Shown in pieces: positions 21,028 through 30,686 of a stretch of DNA of 64,000 bases. The DNA lies in contig JAAYQZ010000048.1 in the NCBI GenBank assembly GCA_012519025.1, forward strand, positions 1 to 64,000, given 5' to 3'. This DNA comes from Bacillota bacterium. Lineage in GTDB: Bacteria; Bacillota; Limnochordia; DTU087. A program made the translations under genes and the position numbers. Each line of letters starts with the position of its first letter. Within the stretch, counting starts at the first letter, position 1. Under the pieces are notes generated by a model. The model was not told the origin of the DNA, did no database searches, and was given only the letters and a program-made list of their open reading frames with translations.

Positions 21028-22458
21028 GTGATAATGATGACCAGGTTGTTTGGAACCGATGGCGTGCGGGGTAAAGCCAATGATGTTTTAACCCCTGAAT
21101 TGGCCTATGCCTTGGGACGCTACGGGGCCTCGGTTTTACTGAAAGACAGTTGTGTGTTTCGGCCCCGGGTGCTGATCGGGCGCGATACCCGCATCTCCGG
21201 GGAAATGCTGGAGTCTGCACTCATTGCCGGCATTACCTCCGTTGGCGCTGATGTACTTAGGCTGGGTGTAATACCTACACCCGGTGTCGCTCATTTGACC
21301 AGAACATGGCAGGCTGATGCCGGAATTATGATCTCGGCATCACATAACCCGGCACAGGACAATGGGATCAAATTCTTTTCCGGTGACGGGTACAAATTGG
21401 CCGATGAGGTAGAAGACAAGATTGAAAAGTTAATTCATGGTGCCACCGGAAACGGTGTCATTTTATTTAAGGAACGACCGCTTAGAAAACCCGGAATCGA
21501 TGGTGCCAGGCGGGCTGTAGGCAAGGATGTTGGACGGTTGTTGAGTTTTGAGGATCCGCTGGCAGCCTATGGTAAGTTTTTAATGGGGACCGTTGACTGT
21601 AGTTTAAAGGACTTAAAGGTTGTGGTGGATTGCGGAAATGGAGCCGCCTATAGGACTACTCCGGTGGTTTTGGAGAAACTGGGGGCAGATGTTATCAGTC
21701 TCCACGATAAGCCCGATGGTTTGAATATAAATGTGGATTGTGGTTCTACCCATCCCGAATCGCTTATCAAGGCAGTCTTACACCATAAAGCTGATATGGG
21801 TATTGCCCATGATGGTGATGCTGATCGTCTAATAGCCGTGGATGAGAAGGGCAATTTGTTGGACGGTGATCACATTTTAACCATCTGCGGGATGAATTTG
21901 TTGAGGCAGGGGCGACTTGCCAACAACACATTGGCTGCCACTGTTTACAGCAATATGGGCGTGCAAGCGGCGTTTAAAAAGGCCGGTGCCGACGTTATAA
22001 TTACACCTAATGGGGATCGATATGTATTAGAAGCCATGCGTGAGCGGGACTTAAATTTTGGCGGCGAACAGTCGGGCCACATCATATTCCTTGACTACAA
22101 TACAACCGGTGATGGAGTGTTGACAGCTTTGCAGCTTTTGGCTGTGGTGCAAAAAGAATCAAAACCCCTATCTGAACTGGCTAAACAGTTGGAGAAATAC
22201 CCTCAGGTTTTGATTAATGTGCCTGTAAAAGATAGACAAGGGTGGCAGACATGTAAATCGGTGCAGGATGCTATAGATTGGGCAAAAACATCGTTCGGTG
22301 ATGCTGGACGCATTTATGTGCGGGCGTCTGGCACAGAACCATTGGTTCGGGTGATGGCAGAGGGCCAAGATCGCCAAAAAGTTTACGAAGCAGCCCAGGA
22401 AGTAGCCGAAAGAATCCAACGGGGATTTGGAAAGCAGGAAATGGAGGCTAAACCATGA
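21028..22458 (+). CDS. glmM: Phosphoglucosamine mutase
   Basis: RLFGTDGVRGKAN; GIMISASHNPAQDNGIKFF; AHDGDADRLIAVDEKG; GGEQSGHIIF; RASGTEPLVRVM. Confidence 0.95.
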   Translation: MIMMTRLFGTDGVRGKANDVLTPELAYALGRYGASVLLKDSCVFRPRVLIGRDTRISGEMLESALIAGITSVGADVLRLGVIPTPGVAHLTRTWQADAGIMISASHNPAQDNGIKFFSGDGYKLADEVEDKIEKLIHGATGNGVILFKERPLRKPGIDGARRAVGKDVGRLLSFEDPLAAYGKFLMGTVDCSLKDLKVVVDCGNGAAYRTTPVVLEKLGADVISLHDKPDGLNINVDCGSTHPESLIKAVLHHKADMGIAHDGDADRLIAVDEKGNLLDGDHILTICGMNLLRQGRLANNTLAATVYSNMGVQAAFKKAGADVIITPNGDRYVLEAMRERDLNFGGEQSGHIIFLDYNTTGDGVLTALQLLAVVQKESKPLSELAKQLEKYPQVLINVPVKDRQGWQTCKSVQDAIDWAKTSFGDAGRIYVRASGTEPLVRVMAEGQDRQKVYEAAQEVAERIQRGFGKQEMEAKP

Positions 22459-22898
22459 TCTTGGGGCTGGGGACAGATATCATAGAGATCCAAAGGGTAG
22501 CCGATACTTGGAGAAGAAAAGGCCAAAGATTTCTTGATAGGGTTTACACACCTTTAGAACAACAACACTGCCTGCGGGGAGGTCCAGTTGCCCAAAAAGA
22601 GCGATTGGCTGTTCGCTTTGCTGCCAAGGAAGCGGTGATGAAAGCCTTGGGCACTGGCTGGCGCCAAGGTGTGCGCTGGCGTGATATAGAAATTCGCCAC
22701 AGACCAACCGGGCAACCATATGTGGTTTTAAGTGGGACAAGTCTGAAAATCTCTCAAACTACGGGAATTTCCGAGTTCCATGTGACCTTAACCCACAGTC
22801 GAGATTATGCCTCTGCCACAGTTATAGCTGTTGGTGGAAGTGAAGGGAGGTCGCTGATCGGTGAAGCTCTTGACTGCTGCCCAGATGCGTGCAGTTGA
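22455..22898 (+). CDS. acpS: Holo-[acyl-carrier-protein] synthase
   Basis: MILGLGTDIIEIQRV; RFAAKEAVMKALGTGW; HVTLTHSRDYASA. Confidence 0.93.
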   Translation: MILGLGTDIIEIQRVADTWRRKGQRFLDRVYTPLEQQHCLRGGPVAQKERLAVRFAAKEAVMKALGTGWRQGVRWRDIEIRHRPTGQPYVVLSGTSLKISQTTGISEFHVTLTHSRDYASATVIAVGGSEGRSLIGEALDCCPDACS

Positions 22899-24444
22899 CA
22901 CGAAAGTCATCAAAGAGATCGGTATACCCAGTATGGTGTTGATGGAAAATGCGGGCCGACAGGTGGCAGAAACAGCTGTTTCCTATCTTAGGCGGCGAGG
23001 CCATCGTAAAGTTTCAATTGTTGTCGGCAAAGGCAACAACGGTGGGGATGGATTTGTGGCTGCCCGCTACCTGCACAACTTAGGACTGCGTGCCCGTGTA
23101 TTCATGACTTCATCGTATAAGGAACTCAGTCAAGATGCTTTGGCAAACTATCATATTTGCTGTCAGCTGGGCATAGATATTCAGGAAATTGATGAAGCGT
23201 ATCTTCCCAAGCTGCGTTTTGCTTTATCTTTGACTGATTTAATCATTGACGGGCTGTTGGGTACAGGCCTAAAGGGCCCTCCCAAAGATTTGGTGGGGGA
23301 TGTAATTGAACTGATTAACGACATTGAAAGACCTGTATTGGCTGTAGATGTACCGTCGGGACTTGATGCCGACACCGGCAAAGTTTTCTCACCCTGTATT
23401 AAAGCCGATTTGACGGTGACATTGGCGGCTCCCAAGGTAGGGTTATTTGTATATCCCGGGGCAGAGCAAACCGGTAGAGTTCATGTTGCCAATATATGTA
23501 TACCCCAGGAACTTCTGAATTCCGCCGGTAACGGCAACCTCATTACAGCCAAGAATTTAAGCAAATTGCTGCCATCAAGACCTGAGGCCGGCCATAAAGG
23601 GACATTTGGTCGTGTGTTGATACTGGCAGGCGCCCGGGGTATGACAGGGGCTGCAGCTTTATCTTCCCAAGGTGCACTTTTGGCAGGCTCAGGTTTGGTT
23701 TTTGTAGGTGTGCCCCAAAGCCTAAATGATATTATGGAAACAAAAACCACGGAAGCTATGACTATAGCACTGGCAGAAACGGCGGAACGCTGCTTAAGTG
23801 TGGAGGCTTTACCGAAGATTGAGGAATATCTGCCGCGCATGGATGCTTTAGTCATTGGTCCGGGATTGGGACAGCATCCTTCTACAGGTGAGTTGGTGAG
23901 GACCTTATTGGAGCAGGTAAACTGTCCAATTGTGCTTGATGCCGATGGCCTAAACGTGGCTGCACAAACCGGTATTTTGGAAAGCAGAACTTCAGAAAGC
24001 CCGCCATTGGTACTCACGCCCCATCCAGGGGAGATGGCTCGTCTGTTGGGTTGTTCTGTAGAAGCGGTTCAGCAAGAACGGATAAAGAGTGCAGTGACTG
24101 CAGCCCAAAAGTTTTTGGCCACAGTCGTTTTGAAAGGGGCGGGTACAGTTGTTGCCGCATCCAATGGCGGGTTTTGGGTAAATACTACTGGTAACATGGG
24201 AATGGCAACTGGTGGCAGTGGTGACGTATTAACAGGGATTATTGGGGGCCGTTTGGCGGGCGGTATGGCTCCGGTGGATGCAGCCGTATTTAGCGTGTAT
24301 GCCCACGGTCTTGCAGGGGATCTGGCATATGAGCAGTTGGGAGCACTTTCCCTCCTTGCCGGGGATGTACTAAAGAAAATGCCGCAAGCACTGCAGTTAA
24401 TTGAGCGGGAAGAAGTGACGGAACGGTGGATTTATCTGGAATAA
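22861..24444 (+). CDS. nnr: Bifunctional NAD(P)H-hydrate epimerase/dehydratase
   Basis: YjeF N-terminal MENAGRQVAE, VVGKGNNGGDGFVAARYL; C-terminal LTPHPGEMARLLG, GSGDVLTGIIGG. Confidence 0.95.
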   Translation: MKLLTAAQMRAVDTKVIKEIGIPSMVLMENAGRQVAETAVSYLRRRGHRKVSIVVGKGNNGGDGFVAARYLHNLGLRARVFMTSSYKELSQDALANYHICCQLGIDIQEIDEAYLPKLRFALSLTDLIIDGLLGTGLKGPPKDLVGDVIELINDIERPVLAVDVPSGLDADTGKVFSPCIKADLTVTLAAPKVGLFVYPGAEQTGRVHVANICIPQELLNSAGNGNLITAKNLSKLLPSRPEAGHKGTFGRVLILAGARGMTGAAALSSQGALLAGSGLVFVGVPQSLNDIMETKTTEAMTIALAETAERCLSVEALPKIEEYLPRMDALVIGPGLGQHPSTGELVRTLLEQVNCPIVLDADGLNVAAQTGILESRTSESPPLVLTPHPGEMARLLGCSVEAVQQERIKSAVTAAQKFLATVVLKGAGTVVAASNGGFWVNTTGNMGMATGGSGDVLTGIIGGRLAGGMAPVDAAVFSVYAHGLAGDLAYEQLGALSLLAGDVLKKMPQALQLIEREEVTERWIYLE

Positions 24445-25643
24445 AAAAAACAGTTTTGCCGGGTGCAAAGGGCCTCTGCCTTTCAGGCGCCTGGTTGGAA
24501 GTAGATCTTGATGCCATAGGACAAAATGTGCGTATAATTTGCCAAAATCTTTTACCCACAACTGAGCTCATGGCCGTTGTCAAGGCCGATGGCTACGGTC
24601 ATGGGGCTGAAGCAGTGGCTCGGGCCGCGCTGCACCATGGGGCAGCCTGGCTTGGGCTCGGCAATGTAAGGGAAGCTTTGGAAATTCGGGAAGCAGGTAT
24701 CACCGCCCCAATTTTGGTCTTAACACCTCCTCCCAAATGGCACGCTGCCGCGGCTGTAAGTCAGGGGCTGCGGGTAGCGGTTTGCACCGAAGATCTCGCC
24801 CGGGCGCTTTCCAAAGAAGCCCAAGGGAGGAATTTAACTGCCCGAGTACATGTGAAGGTTGATACCGGTATGGGCAGGTTGGGTGTTTTGCCTTGTCAGG
24901 CAGTAGATTTCATCTCGAGAATCAGCAGATTGCCGAATCTGGAAATCGAAGGTGTCTTTTCCCATTTTGCCACTGCTGACCGTGCTGACCAGACGTATGC
25001 TAAGCAGCAGTTTCAATTGTTTGAACAAATGCTGCAAAGGCTGGCTGCCGCCGGTATCCGCATTCCGATCAAACATATGGCGAATACTGCGGCCGCGCTG
25101 AATTTACCTGAAACACAGCTATCAATTGTCAGAAGCGGTATTGCTATTTATGGTTTGGGAATCGGGGAAAATCCGCGACAGAGGAAACCCAACGGGGAAC
25201 AAGCCCTTAATCTCGAGCCCGCGATGGAACTCAAGGCGTCTGTAAGTTACGTACATCGCGTAGCTGCCGGCAGTGCTGTCAGCTACAATGCTGTTTATGT
25301 GACCTCCAAGGCAACAAATATTGTTACTTTACCTATTGGATATGCTGAAGGGTATTCACGGCTGCTGAGCGGCAGTGGTGAGGTGCTTTTGGGTGGAAAG
25401 CGCTACCCTCTAGTTGGAAATATCTGTATGAGTCAGTGTATGGCCGATGTTGGCGATGATGTTATAGACATAGGTGAGACCGCAGTTTTTTTGGGTGAAC
25501 AAGGCTGCGAATATATTGGAGCCGATGAAATAGCTGCTAAGATGGGTACTATCCACTATGAAGTGATTTGCAGGCTATCAGGTAGGGTACCCAGAGTATA
25601 TAAAGGTAAAGAAGCCGAAAGACAGGGGCTTGGCTCTTCATAA
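24426..25643 (+). CDS. alr: Alanine racemase
   Basis: AWLEVDLDAIGQNVRI; AVVKADGYGHGAEAVAR; HVKVDTGMGRLG; YNAVYVTSKATNIVTLPIGYAEGYSR. Confidence 0.95.
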   Translation: MDLSGIKKTVLPGAKGLCLSGAWLEVDLDAIGQNVRIICQNLLPTTELMAVVKADGYGHGAEAVARAALHHGAAWLGLGNVREALEIREAGITAPILVLTPPPKWHAAAAVSQGLRVAVCTEDLARALSKEAQGRNLTARVHVKVDTGMGRLGVLPCQAVDFISRISRLPNLEIEGVFSHFATADRADQTYAKQQFQLFEQMLQRLAAAGIRIPIKHMANTAAALNLPETQLSIVRSGIAIYGLGIGENPRQRKPNGEQALNLEPAMELKASVSYVHRVAAGSAVSYNAVYVTSKATNIVTLPIGYAEGYSRLLSGSGEVLLGGKRYPLVGNICMSQCMADVGDDVIDIGETAVFLGEQGCEYIGADEIAAKMGTIHYEVICRLSGRVPRVYKGKEAERQGLGSS

Positions 25644-25689
25644 TCTTGCCCACTACAGCATACTTTGGTAAGCGAAGGGAGGAGATGCC

Positions 25690-26577
25690 ATGTCCCGTGA
25701 AGTGAGTAAACTTGCACTGGTGTTCGTTATGCTTGCGCTGGTTGCAGTGTTGTCGACTACAACATACGGGGCCAGCCACATGGTTTTCAGTATGGAAGAC
25801 AAAGTCGGCGATGATTGCGGCGCAGGTGGTATTACCTATCCTGATCATGAAGTGTTTGAACCGGGGCTGTTTGATCTTGAGAATGTGAATATTTGGTACG
25901 ATGAGCACAATACTTATTATGATATTTCCTTTGTCAAAGTGACCAACCCCTGGAATGCGCCGGAAGGATTTTTTCATCAATTGATAGATATTTATATCGA
26001 TGCAGAGCCGGGGGGACATATCGTCCCTGCGGCACCGGGCCCCGGTGTACAGTTTTCGCCGGACGCCGGGTGGGAGTATCGTTTGCGCATTCAACCCTGG
26101 GGAGGTTCCCGGTGGCTGGATGCTCGCCTGGATCCGGCCCAAGTGCATTCTATTGCTGCTTCCGTTTTACCAGATGGAAAAACTATCCGGGCCATAGTTC
26201 CTACAGAAGCAGCTCCATACCCGGAAAGAACCTGGCAGTACTATGTGCTGGTAGGCGGTTTTGACTCCTTTGGTCCAGATCAGTATCGGGTTGTGGAGAA
26301 GACTCGTTCCAAATGGTCTTTCGGAGGCGGCAGGCGCGCTAACTCGCCCAATGTCATTGACCTTTTGGACAGCGGACGGGGCAAGAAATCTCAAACCAGC
26401 CAATTGTCTATCGAAGGGCTGAGCGAGGAAGAATACCCTATACTGCTGCCTGTCAGTCAAGGTTTATCACTGCCGTTTACCAACGTGCACCTGGCTGCAA
26501 GTTTTGCGGTTTTAGTATTATTGGGAGGGATTTTTTACACCATTTTTCGCTGGCAGCCATCGAAAGTTGATCAATGA
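25690..26577 (+). CDS. Secreted, C-terminally anchored DOMON-like / glucodextranase C-terminal domain-like protein
   Basis: Signal peptide; FSMEDKVGDDCGAGGITYPDHEVFEPGLFDLENVNIWYD; C-terminal TM FAVLVLLGGIFYTIF. Confidence 0.7.
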   Translation: MSREVSKLALVFVMLALVAVLSTTTYGASHMVFSMEDKVGDDCGAGGITYPDHEVFEPGLFDLENVNIWYDEHNTYYDISFVKVTNPWNAPEGFFHQLIDIYIDAEPGGHIVPAAPGPGVQFSPDAGWEYRLRIQPWGGSRWLDARLDPAQVHSIAASVLPDGKTIRAIVPTEAAPYPERTWQYYVLVGGFDSFGPDQYRVVEKTRSKWSFGGGRRANSPNVIDLLDSGRGKKSQTSQLSIEGLSEEEYPILLPVSQGLSLPFTNVHLAASFAVLVLLGGIFYTIFRWQPSKVDQ

Positions 26578-26614
26578 CAAGTGCTTGAAATTGACAAAAC
26601 CCACTTTGTTTAAA

Positions 26615-26645
26615 CAAACCGGAGGTGTACTTACTTCCGGTTTTT
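26615..26645 (+). terminator. Intrinsic terminator
   Basis: AAACCGGA...TTCCGGTTTTT. Confidence 0.75.
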
Positions 26646-26750
26646 GATGTTCGCCTTAACTGTATAGAGTTGCCATGTTGGGAAAAGCTAAGGACATCAC
26701 AAAAGGTCCAAACAAAGGGCCGGGCGATTATAGAAAACGGAGGCGGTTAG

Positions 26751-28181
26751 GTGAAGATTCTAATGCTGTCTTGGGAATATCCGCCCCAAGTTGTTGGTGG
26801 TCTTGGCAGACATGTGGCAGATCTTTCCGAGGCCCTGGCAAAGATGGGTCACGAGATCCACGTCTTGACAAGCGATTGCAAAGGGGCACCCACCACTGAA
26901 AAAATACGGGGGGTCTTTGTGCACCGCCAGGCAGTATTTGGTCCCGGAGGACGGGACTTTGTAGAATCTGTAACACATCTGAATGTACAGATGTTGGAGG
27001 TCGCATTGCGGCTTTTGGTGGAAGGACACAGCTTTGATTTGATCCATGGGCATGATTGGCTGGCGGTCTACGCAGGCAAGGCGCTTAAACACGGATTGGT
27101 CAAGCCTCTTGTCGCCACTATACATGCTACCGAATTCGGCCGCAACCACGGACTGCACAATGATCTGCAAAGACAGATCAGCAATTTGGAATGGTGGCTT
27201 GCGTATGAAGCATGGCGGGTCATTTGCTGTAGTGAGTATATGCAGAGTGAAATTCAGTACATTTTCCAGGTGCCCCAGGATAAGCTGCGCATTCTGCCTA
27301 ACGGTGTCAAGGTTGAGGATTTTTCCGTCCCTGATAACTCCGATGCCCGGAGTTTCCGACGTCAATATGCCGCTGATCATGAACGGATTATTTTTTTTGT
27401 GGGAAGATTAGTTCATGAAAAGGGTGTAGATACACTCATAGATGCTGTTCCGTACGTTTTAGAGCAGTTTGGGAATGCTAAGTTTATCATAGCGGGTAAA
27501 GGGCCAGCTAAATTTGCGCTAAAAGAGAAGGTAGCACGTCTTGGCATCCAGCAGAGTGTATATTTTACAGGCTTTGTTGATGATGACAGTCGCAACAAAC
27601 TCTACGGTTGCTCTGATGTCGCAGTAGTTCCCAGCCACTATGAACCTTTTGGCATAGTAGCCTTAGAAGCCATGGCAGCAAAAGTTCCCGTGGTTGTTTC
27701 TGACACAGGCGGGTTGCGAGAAATTGTGCGGCATGCCCAAAACGGTCTAAGGGCTTACCCAGGCAATGCACATTCATTGGCTGATAATATCTTGGCCTAT
27801 CTGAAAGCACCCAAGTTTGCTGAATATATTAAAAGACAAGCCCTGCAGGATGTTCAAGATAAGTACAGCTGGTCGTTGATTGCTTCGCAAACAGAAGCAG
27901 TCTACAAAGAAGTGCTGGACGAGTTCACTAAAAGTCCTTGGGCCAAAATGGGAGGGTTTCCCCAAGAAGGCATATTGGCCAAAACTCGGTTGTCCGCTCA
28001 AGGTGTTGAGTCCCGATATCAAGATACCGGAAACTCTGCCCCAACGCTGCCGTTGGAATTTGTACCACCAATTCGGAAAGACAGTTACCAGCGGCCTTTA
28101 GGCATGGGTGTGCCTGAGTCCTTGGGAAACGACGTAGATTTACGCCGACAGCACCCAGCAGGGGGAGGCAGTTCCACATGA
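26751..28181 (+). CDS. Glycosyltransferase family 4 (glycogen synthase-like)
   Basis: MLSWEYPPQVVGGLGRHVADLSEALAKMGHEIHVLTS; VPSHYEPFGIVALEAMAAKVPVVVSDTGGLREIV. Confidence 0.92.
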   Translation: MKILMLSWEYPPQVVGGLGRHVADLSEALAKMGHEIHVLTSDCKGAPTTEKIRGVFVHRQAVFGPGGRDFVESVTHLNVQMLEVALRLLVEGHSFDLIHGHDWLAVYAGKALKHGLVKPLVATIHATEFGRNHGLHNDLQRQISNLEWWLAYEAWRVICCSEYMQSEIQYIFQVPQDKLRILPNGVKVEDFSVPDNSDARSFRRQYAADHERIIFFVGRLVHEKGVDTLIDAVPYVLEQFGNAKFIIAGKGPAKFALKEKVARLGIQQSVYFTGFVDDDSRNKLYGCSDVAVVPSHYEPFGIVALEAMAAKVPVVVSDTGGLREIVRHAQNGLRAYPGNAHSLADNILAYLKAPKFAEYIKRQALQDVQDKYSWSLIASQTEAVYKEVLDEFTKSPWAKMGGFPQEGILAKTRLSAQGVESRYQDTGNSAPTLPLEFVPPIRKDSYQRPLGMGVPESLGNDVDLRRQHPAGGGSST

Positions 28182-30673
28182 AGGCAGTGATTATGGCCGG
28201 GGGCCAAGGCAGCCGACTCAGGCCTTTAACATGCGATTTGCCCAAACCGATGGTACCAATGGCCAATCGGCCTTTGATGGAACACACAGTGGAACTCTTA
28301 AAAACACACGGATTTATGAATATTGCTGTAACTACATGGTATCTTTCCGATGTCATAGAAGAGCATTTCGCATGTGGGAATGATTTTGGCGTCAGTATGC
28401 GATACTTCGTTGAAGATAGGCCTTTAGGTACAGCCGGCAGTGTTAAAAACGCTGCCGAGTTTCTCGATGAAACTTTTGTGGTAATCTCTGGGGATGCGCT
28501 GACAGATTTCGATCTTGGCCAAGCGCTTGATTTCCATCGGAAGAAGCAGGCTGCTGCTACCCTGATCTTAGCAAAGGTTGCTTCACCTTTGGAATATGGT
28601 GTGGTGTTTATTGATGAACAAGGCAGAATCGAACGGTTTTTAGAAAAACCGACCTGGGGCCAAGTTTTCAGCGACACAGTCAACACCGGCATTTATATTC
28701 TAGAACCTGAGGTTTTGGATCTGATCCCCCGCGGCAGACCCTACGACTTCAGCAATGATTTATTTCCCAGTTTACTAGAATCAAATGGTGAATTATATGG
28801 TATCGTAGGTGAAGGCTATTGGTCAGATATTGGTAATTTAGAGGAGTATAGACATGCTCATACCGAGGTTCTGGAGGGGAGAGTGAAAGTTGCGATTCCA
28901 GGGCACCGGGAAGCCGCAGATGCACACGGTATATGGCGAAGTGAGGACGTTTTTACCCACCCTACAGCCGTTATTGAGCCTCCAGTGGTGTTCGGTAAAA
29001 ATTGCAGGGTCGAGCGGGGAGCAAAAATAGGGCCCTATACGATTTTAGGTGATGATACGGTAATAGGGCAATATAGTTCAATTTGCCGTTCTGTCTGCTG
29101 GAACAATGTACATATAGGCGCACAGGCAGAAATAAAAGGTGCAGTTATTTGCGGGCAAGCCAAAGTCAAATCCAAAGCCCGGGTTTTTGAAGGTGCAGTT
29201 GTTGGCCAATCGAGTACTTTGGGGACAGCAAGCACAGTGCGACCTTATGTTAAAATTTGGCCGAATAAGGAAATTGATCGTCTGACTAAAGTAAACGAGG
29301 ATGTAGTTTGGACAGGTAGGTGTTCCCGCAGTCTTTTTGGTAATAATGGTGTGTCCGGTGCCGTCAATCTTGAGCTGACTCCCGAGTTTGCGTCACGGCT
29401 CGGGGCTAGCTTCGGTGCTTTGTATAAGCCCGAACAAGTGGTTTTAGTGGCCTGTGATGGTTGGGAGTCCACCCGCATGCTGAAACGCGCCCTCGCTGCG
29501 GGGCTATTATCAAGTGGTCTTAATGTAGTGGATATTGGTTCGACCACATTGCCGGTTGCGGTCTTCACCTCTGTCCTGACTAAATGTGTCGGTGGTATAT
29601 ATACCCACCAGGACACCAGGGTGGCCAATGAAGCGGCCATCCGTTTTGTTGATCATGAAGGATTACCGCTGGGCCGTCAGCAAGAGCGCTCAATCGATAA
29701 CAGCTTTGCTCGGGGTGATTTCCGGCGAGTCTCCCCAGAAGAGGTAGGAAACATTCAATTTGCCACAGGGGCGAACCAGGTTTACAAAAAGGCCTTCAGT
29801 GAGCAGCATAGGGCAGTCCTTTCTGAAAGTGTACAAAAAAACATATCGGTTGTATTGGGTTACACATCGCCGGTTTTGAAGTTTTTACTGCCGGATTTGT
29901 TGAAAACATTGGGCTGCGAAATTTGGGATTTGGAATTGGCACTAAAACCCAACGTGACTCCCAATCTTGCCATGCATGAGCAGGCTTTATACCTTGAACA
30001 GGTGGGCGAGCTGGTTGTGGAAAAAGGCGCTAATTTGGGGGTATTGGTGGATGGCACCGGTGAAACTGCTCTACTGGTGGACAATAAGGGCAGCCTGGTG
30101 CCCGAAGAGCTTTATTGGACTCTTTTGACTTGGGCGTTGGCAGCCGATAGATCGGCAAATGGCGATGAAATTGCCGTACCCATCACTGCTTCACACACAG
30201 TTGATGAGCTGGCCGCAGAACTTGGACTTTCCGTCGTTCGCACAAAAAACAGTTCTCGCGCTGTTTTAGAAGCCACAAGCCGCAAAACCCAACCAGTCGA
30301 TGATGCCCTCCTGCATCCTGGGTTTGATGCCTTAGCGTTTACGGCCCAGATGATTGCACTGATTAAAAAGACGGGTCAAGACCTGTACAGTTTGATTTCT
30401 GCGATATCGACCAAAAAAAGACAGAAGGTGGATATTGCAGTCCCTTGGCAAAAAAAGGGGACTGTTATGCGGCAAGTGTTGGCAGATACCCGAGGAAACC
30501 GGCGGGATCTAACAGACGGGATCAAGATATATCATGAGCAAGGCTGGGCACTGGTACTTCCAGATAGTGAATCACCTGTTGTATCTGTTTATACGGAGGC
30601 TCCCACTTATGATGAGGCAGATGCTTTAGCAAGACTGTACATGGGGGAAATAGAGGACATCGGACTTTCGTAG
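28178..30673 (+). CDS. Sugar nucleotidyltransferase fused to a phosphohexomutase-like domain (mannose-1-phosphate guanylyltransferase-like)
   Basis: MKAVIMAGGQGSRLRPLTCDLPKPMVPMANRP; hexapeptide-repeat middle; C-terminal PMM-like region with degenerate catalytic motifs. Confidence 0.85.
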   Translation: MKAVIMAGGQGSRLRPLTCDLPKPMVPMANRPLMEHTVELLKTHGFMNIAVTTWYLSDVIEEHFACGNDFGVSMRYFVEDRPLGTAGSVKNAAEFLDETFVVISGDALTDFDLGQALDFHRKKQAAATLILAKVASPLEYGVVFIDEQGRIERFLEKPTWGQVFSDTVNTGIYILEPEVLDLIPRGRPYDFSNDLFPSLLESNGELYGIVGEGYWSDIGNLEEYRHAHTEVLEGRVKVAIPGHREAADAHGIWRSEDVFTHPTAVIEPPVVFGKNCRVERGAKIGPYTILGDDTVIGQYSSICRSVCWNNVHIGAQAEIKGAVICGQAKVKSKARVFEGAVVGQSSTLGTASTVRPYVKIWPNKEIDRLTKVNEDVVWTGRCSRSLFGNNGVSGAVNLELTPEFASRLGASFGALYKPEQVVLVACDGWESTRMLKRALAAGLLSSGLNVVDIGSTTLPVAVFTSVLTKCVGGIYTHQDTRVANEAAIRFVDHEGLPLGRQQERSIDNSFARGDFRRVSPEEVGNIQFATGANQVYKKAFSEQHRAVLSESVQKNISVVLGYTSPVLKFLLPDLLKTLGCEIWDLELALKPNVTPNLAMHEQALYLEQVGELVVEKGANLGVLVDGTGETALLVDNKGSLVPEELYWTLLTWALAADRSANGDEIAVPITASHTVDELAAELGLSVVRTKNSSRAVLEATSRKTQPVDDALLHPGFDALAFTAQMIALIKKTGQDLYSLISAISTKKRQKVDIAVPWQKKGTVMRQVLADTRGNRRDLTDGIKIYHEQGWALVLPDSESPVVSVYTEAPTYDEADALARLYMGEIEDIGLS

Positions 30674-30686
30674 ACTGGTAAATAAC

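Noticed and set aside
27928-28692. 254-aa minus-strand ORF
   Set aside because: Antisense to GT4 and nucleotidyltransferase genes that have clear motifs; shadow ORF from codon bias
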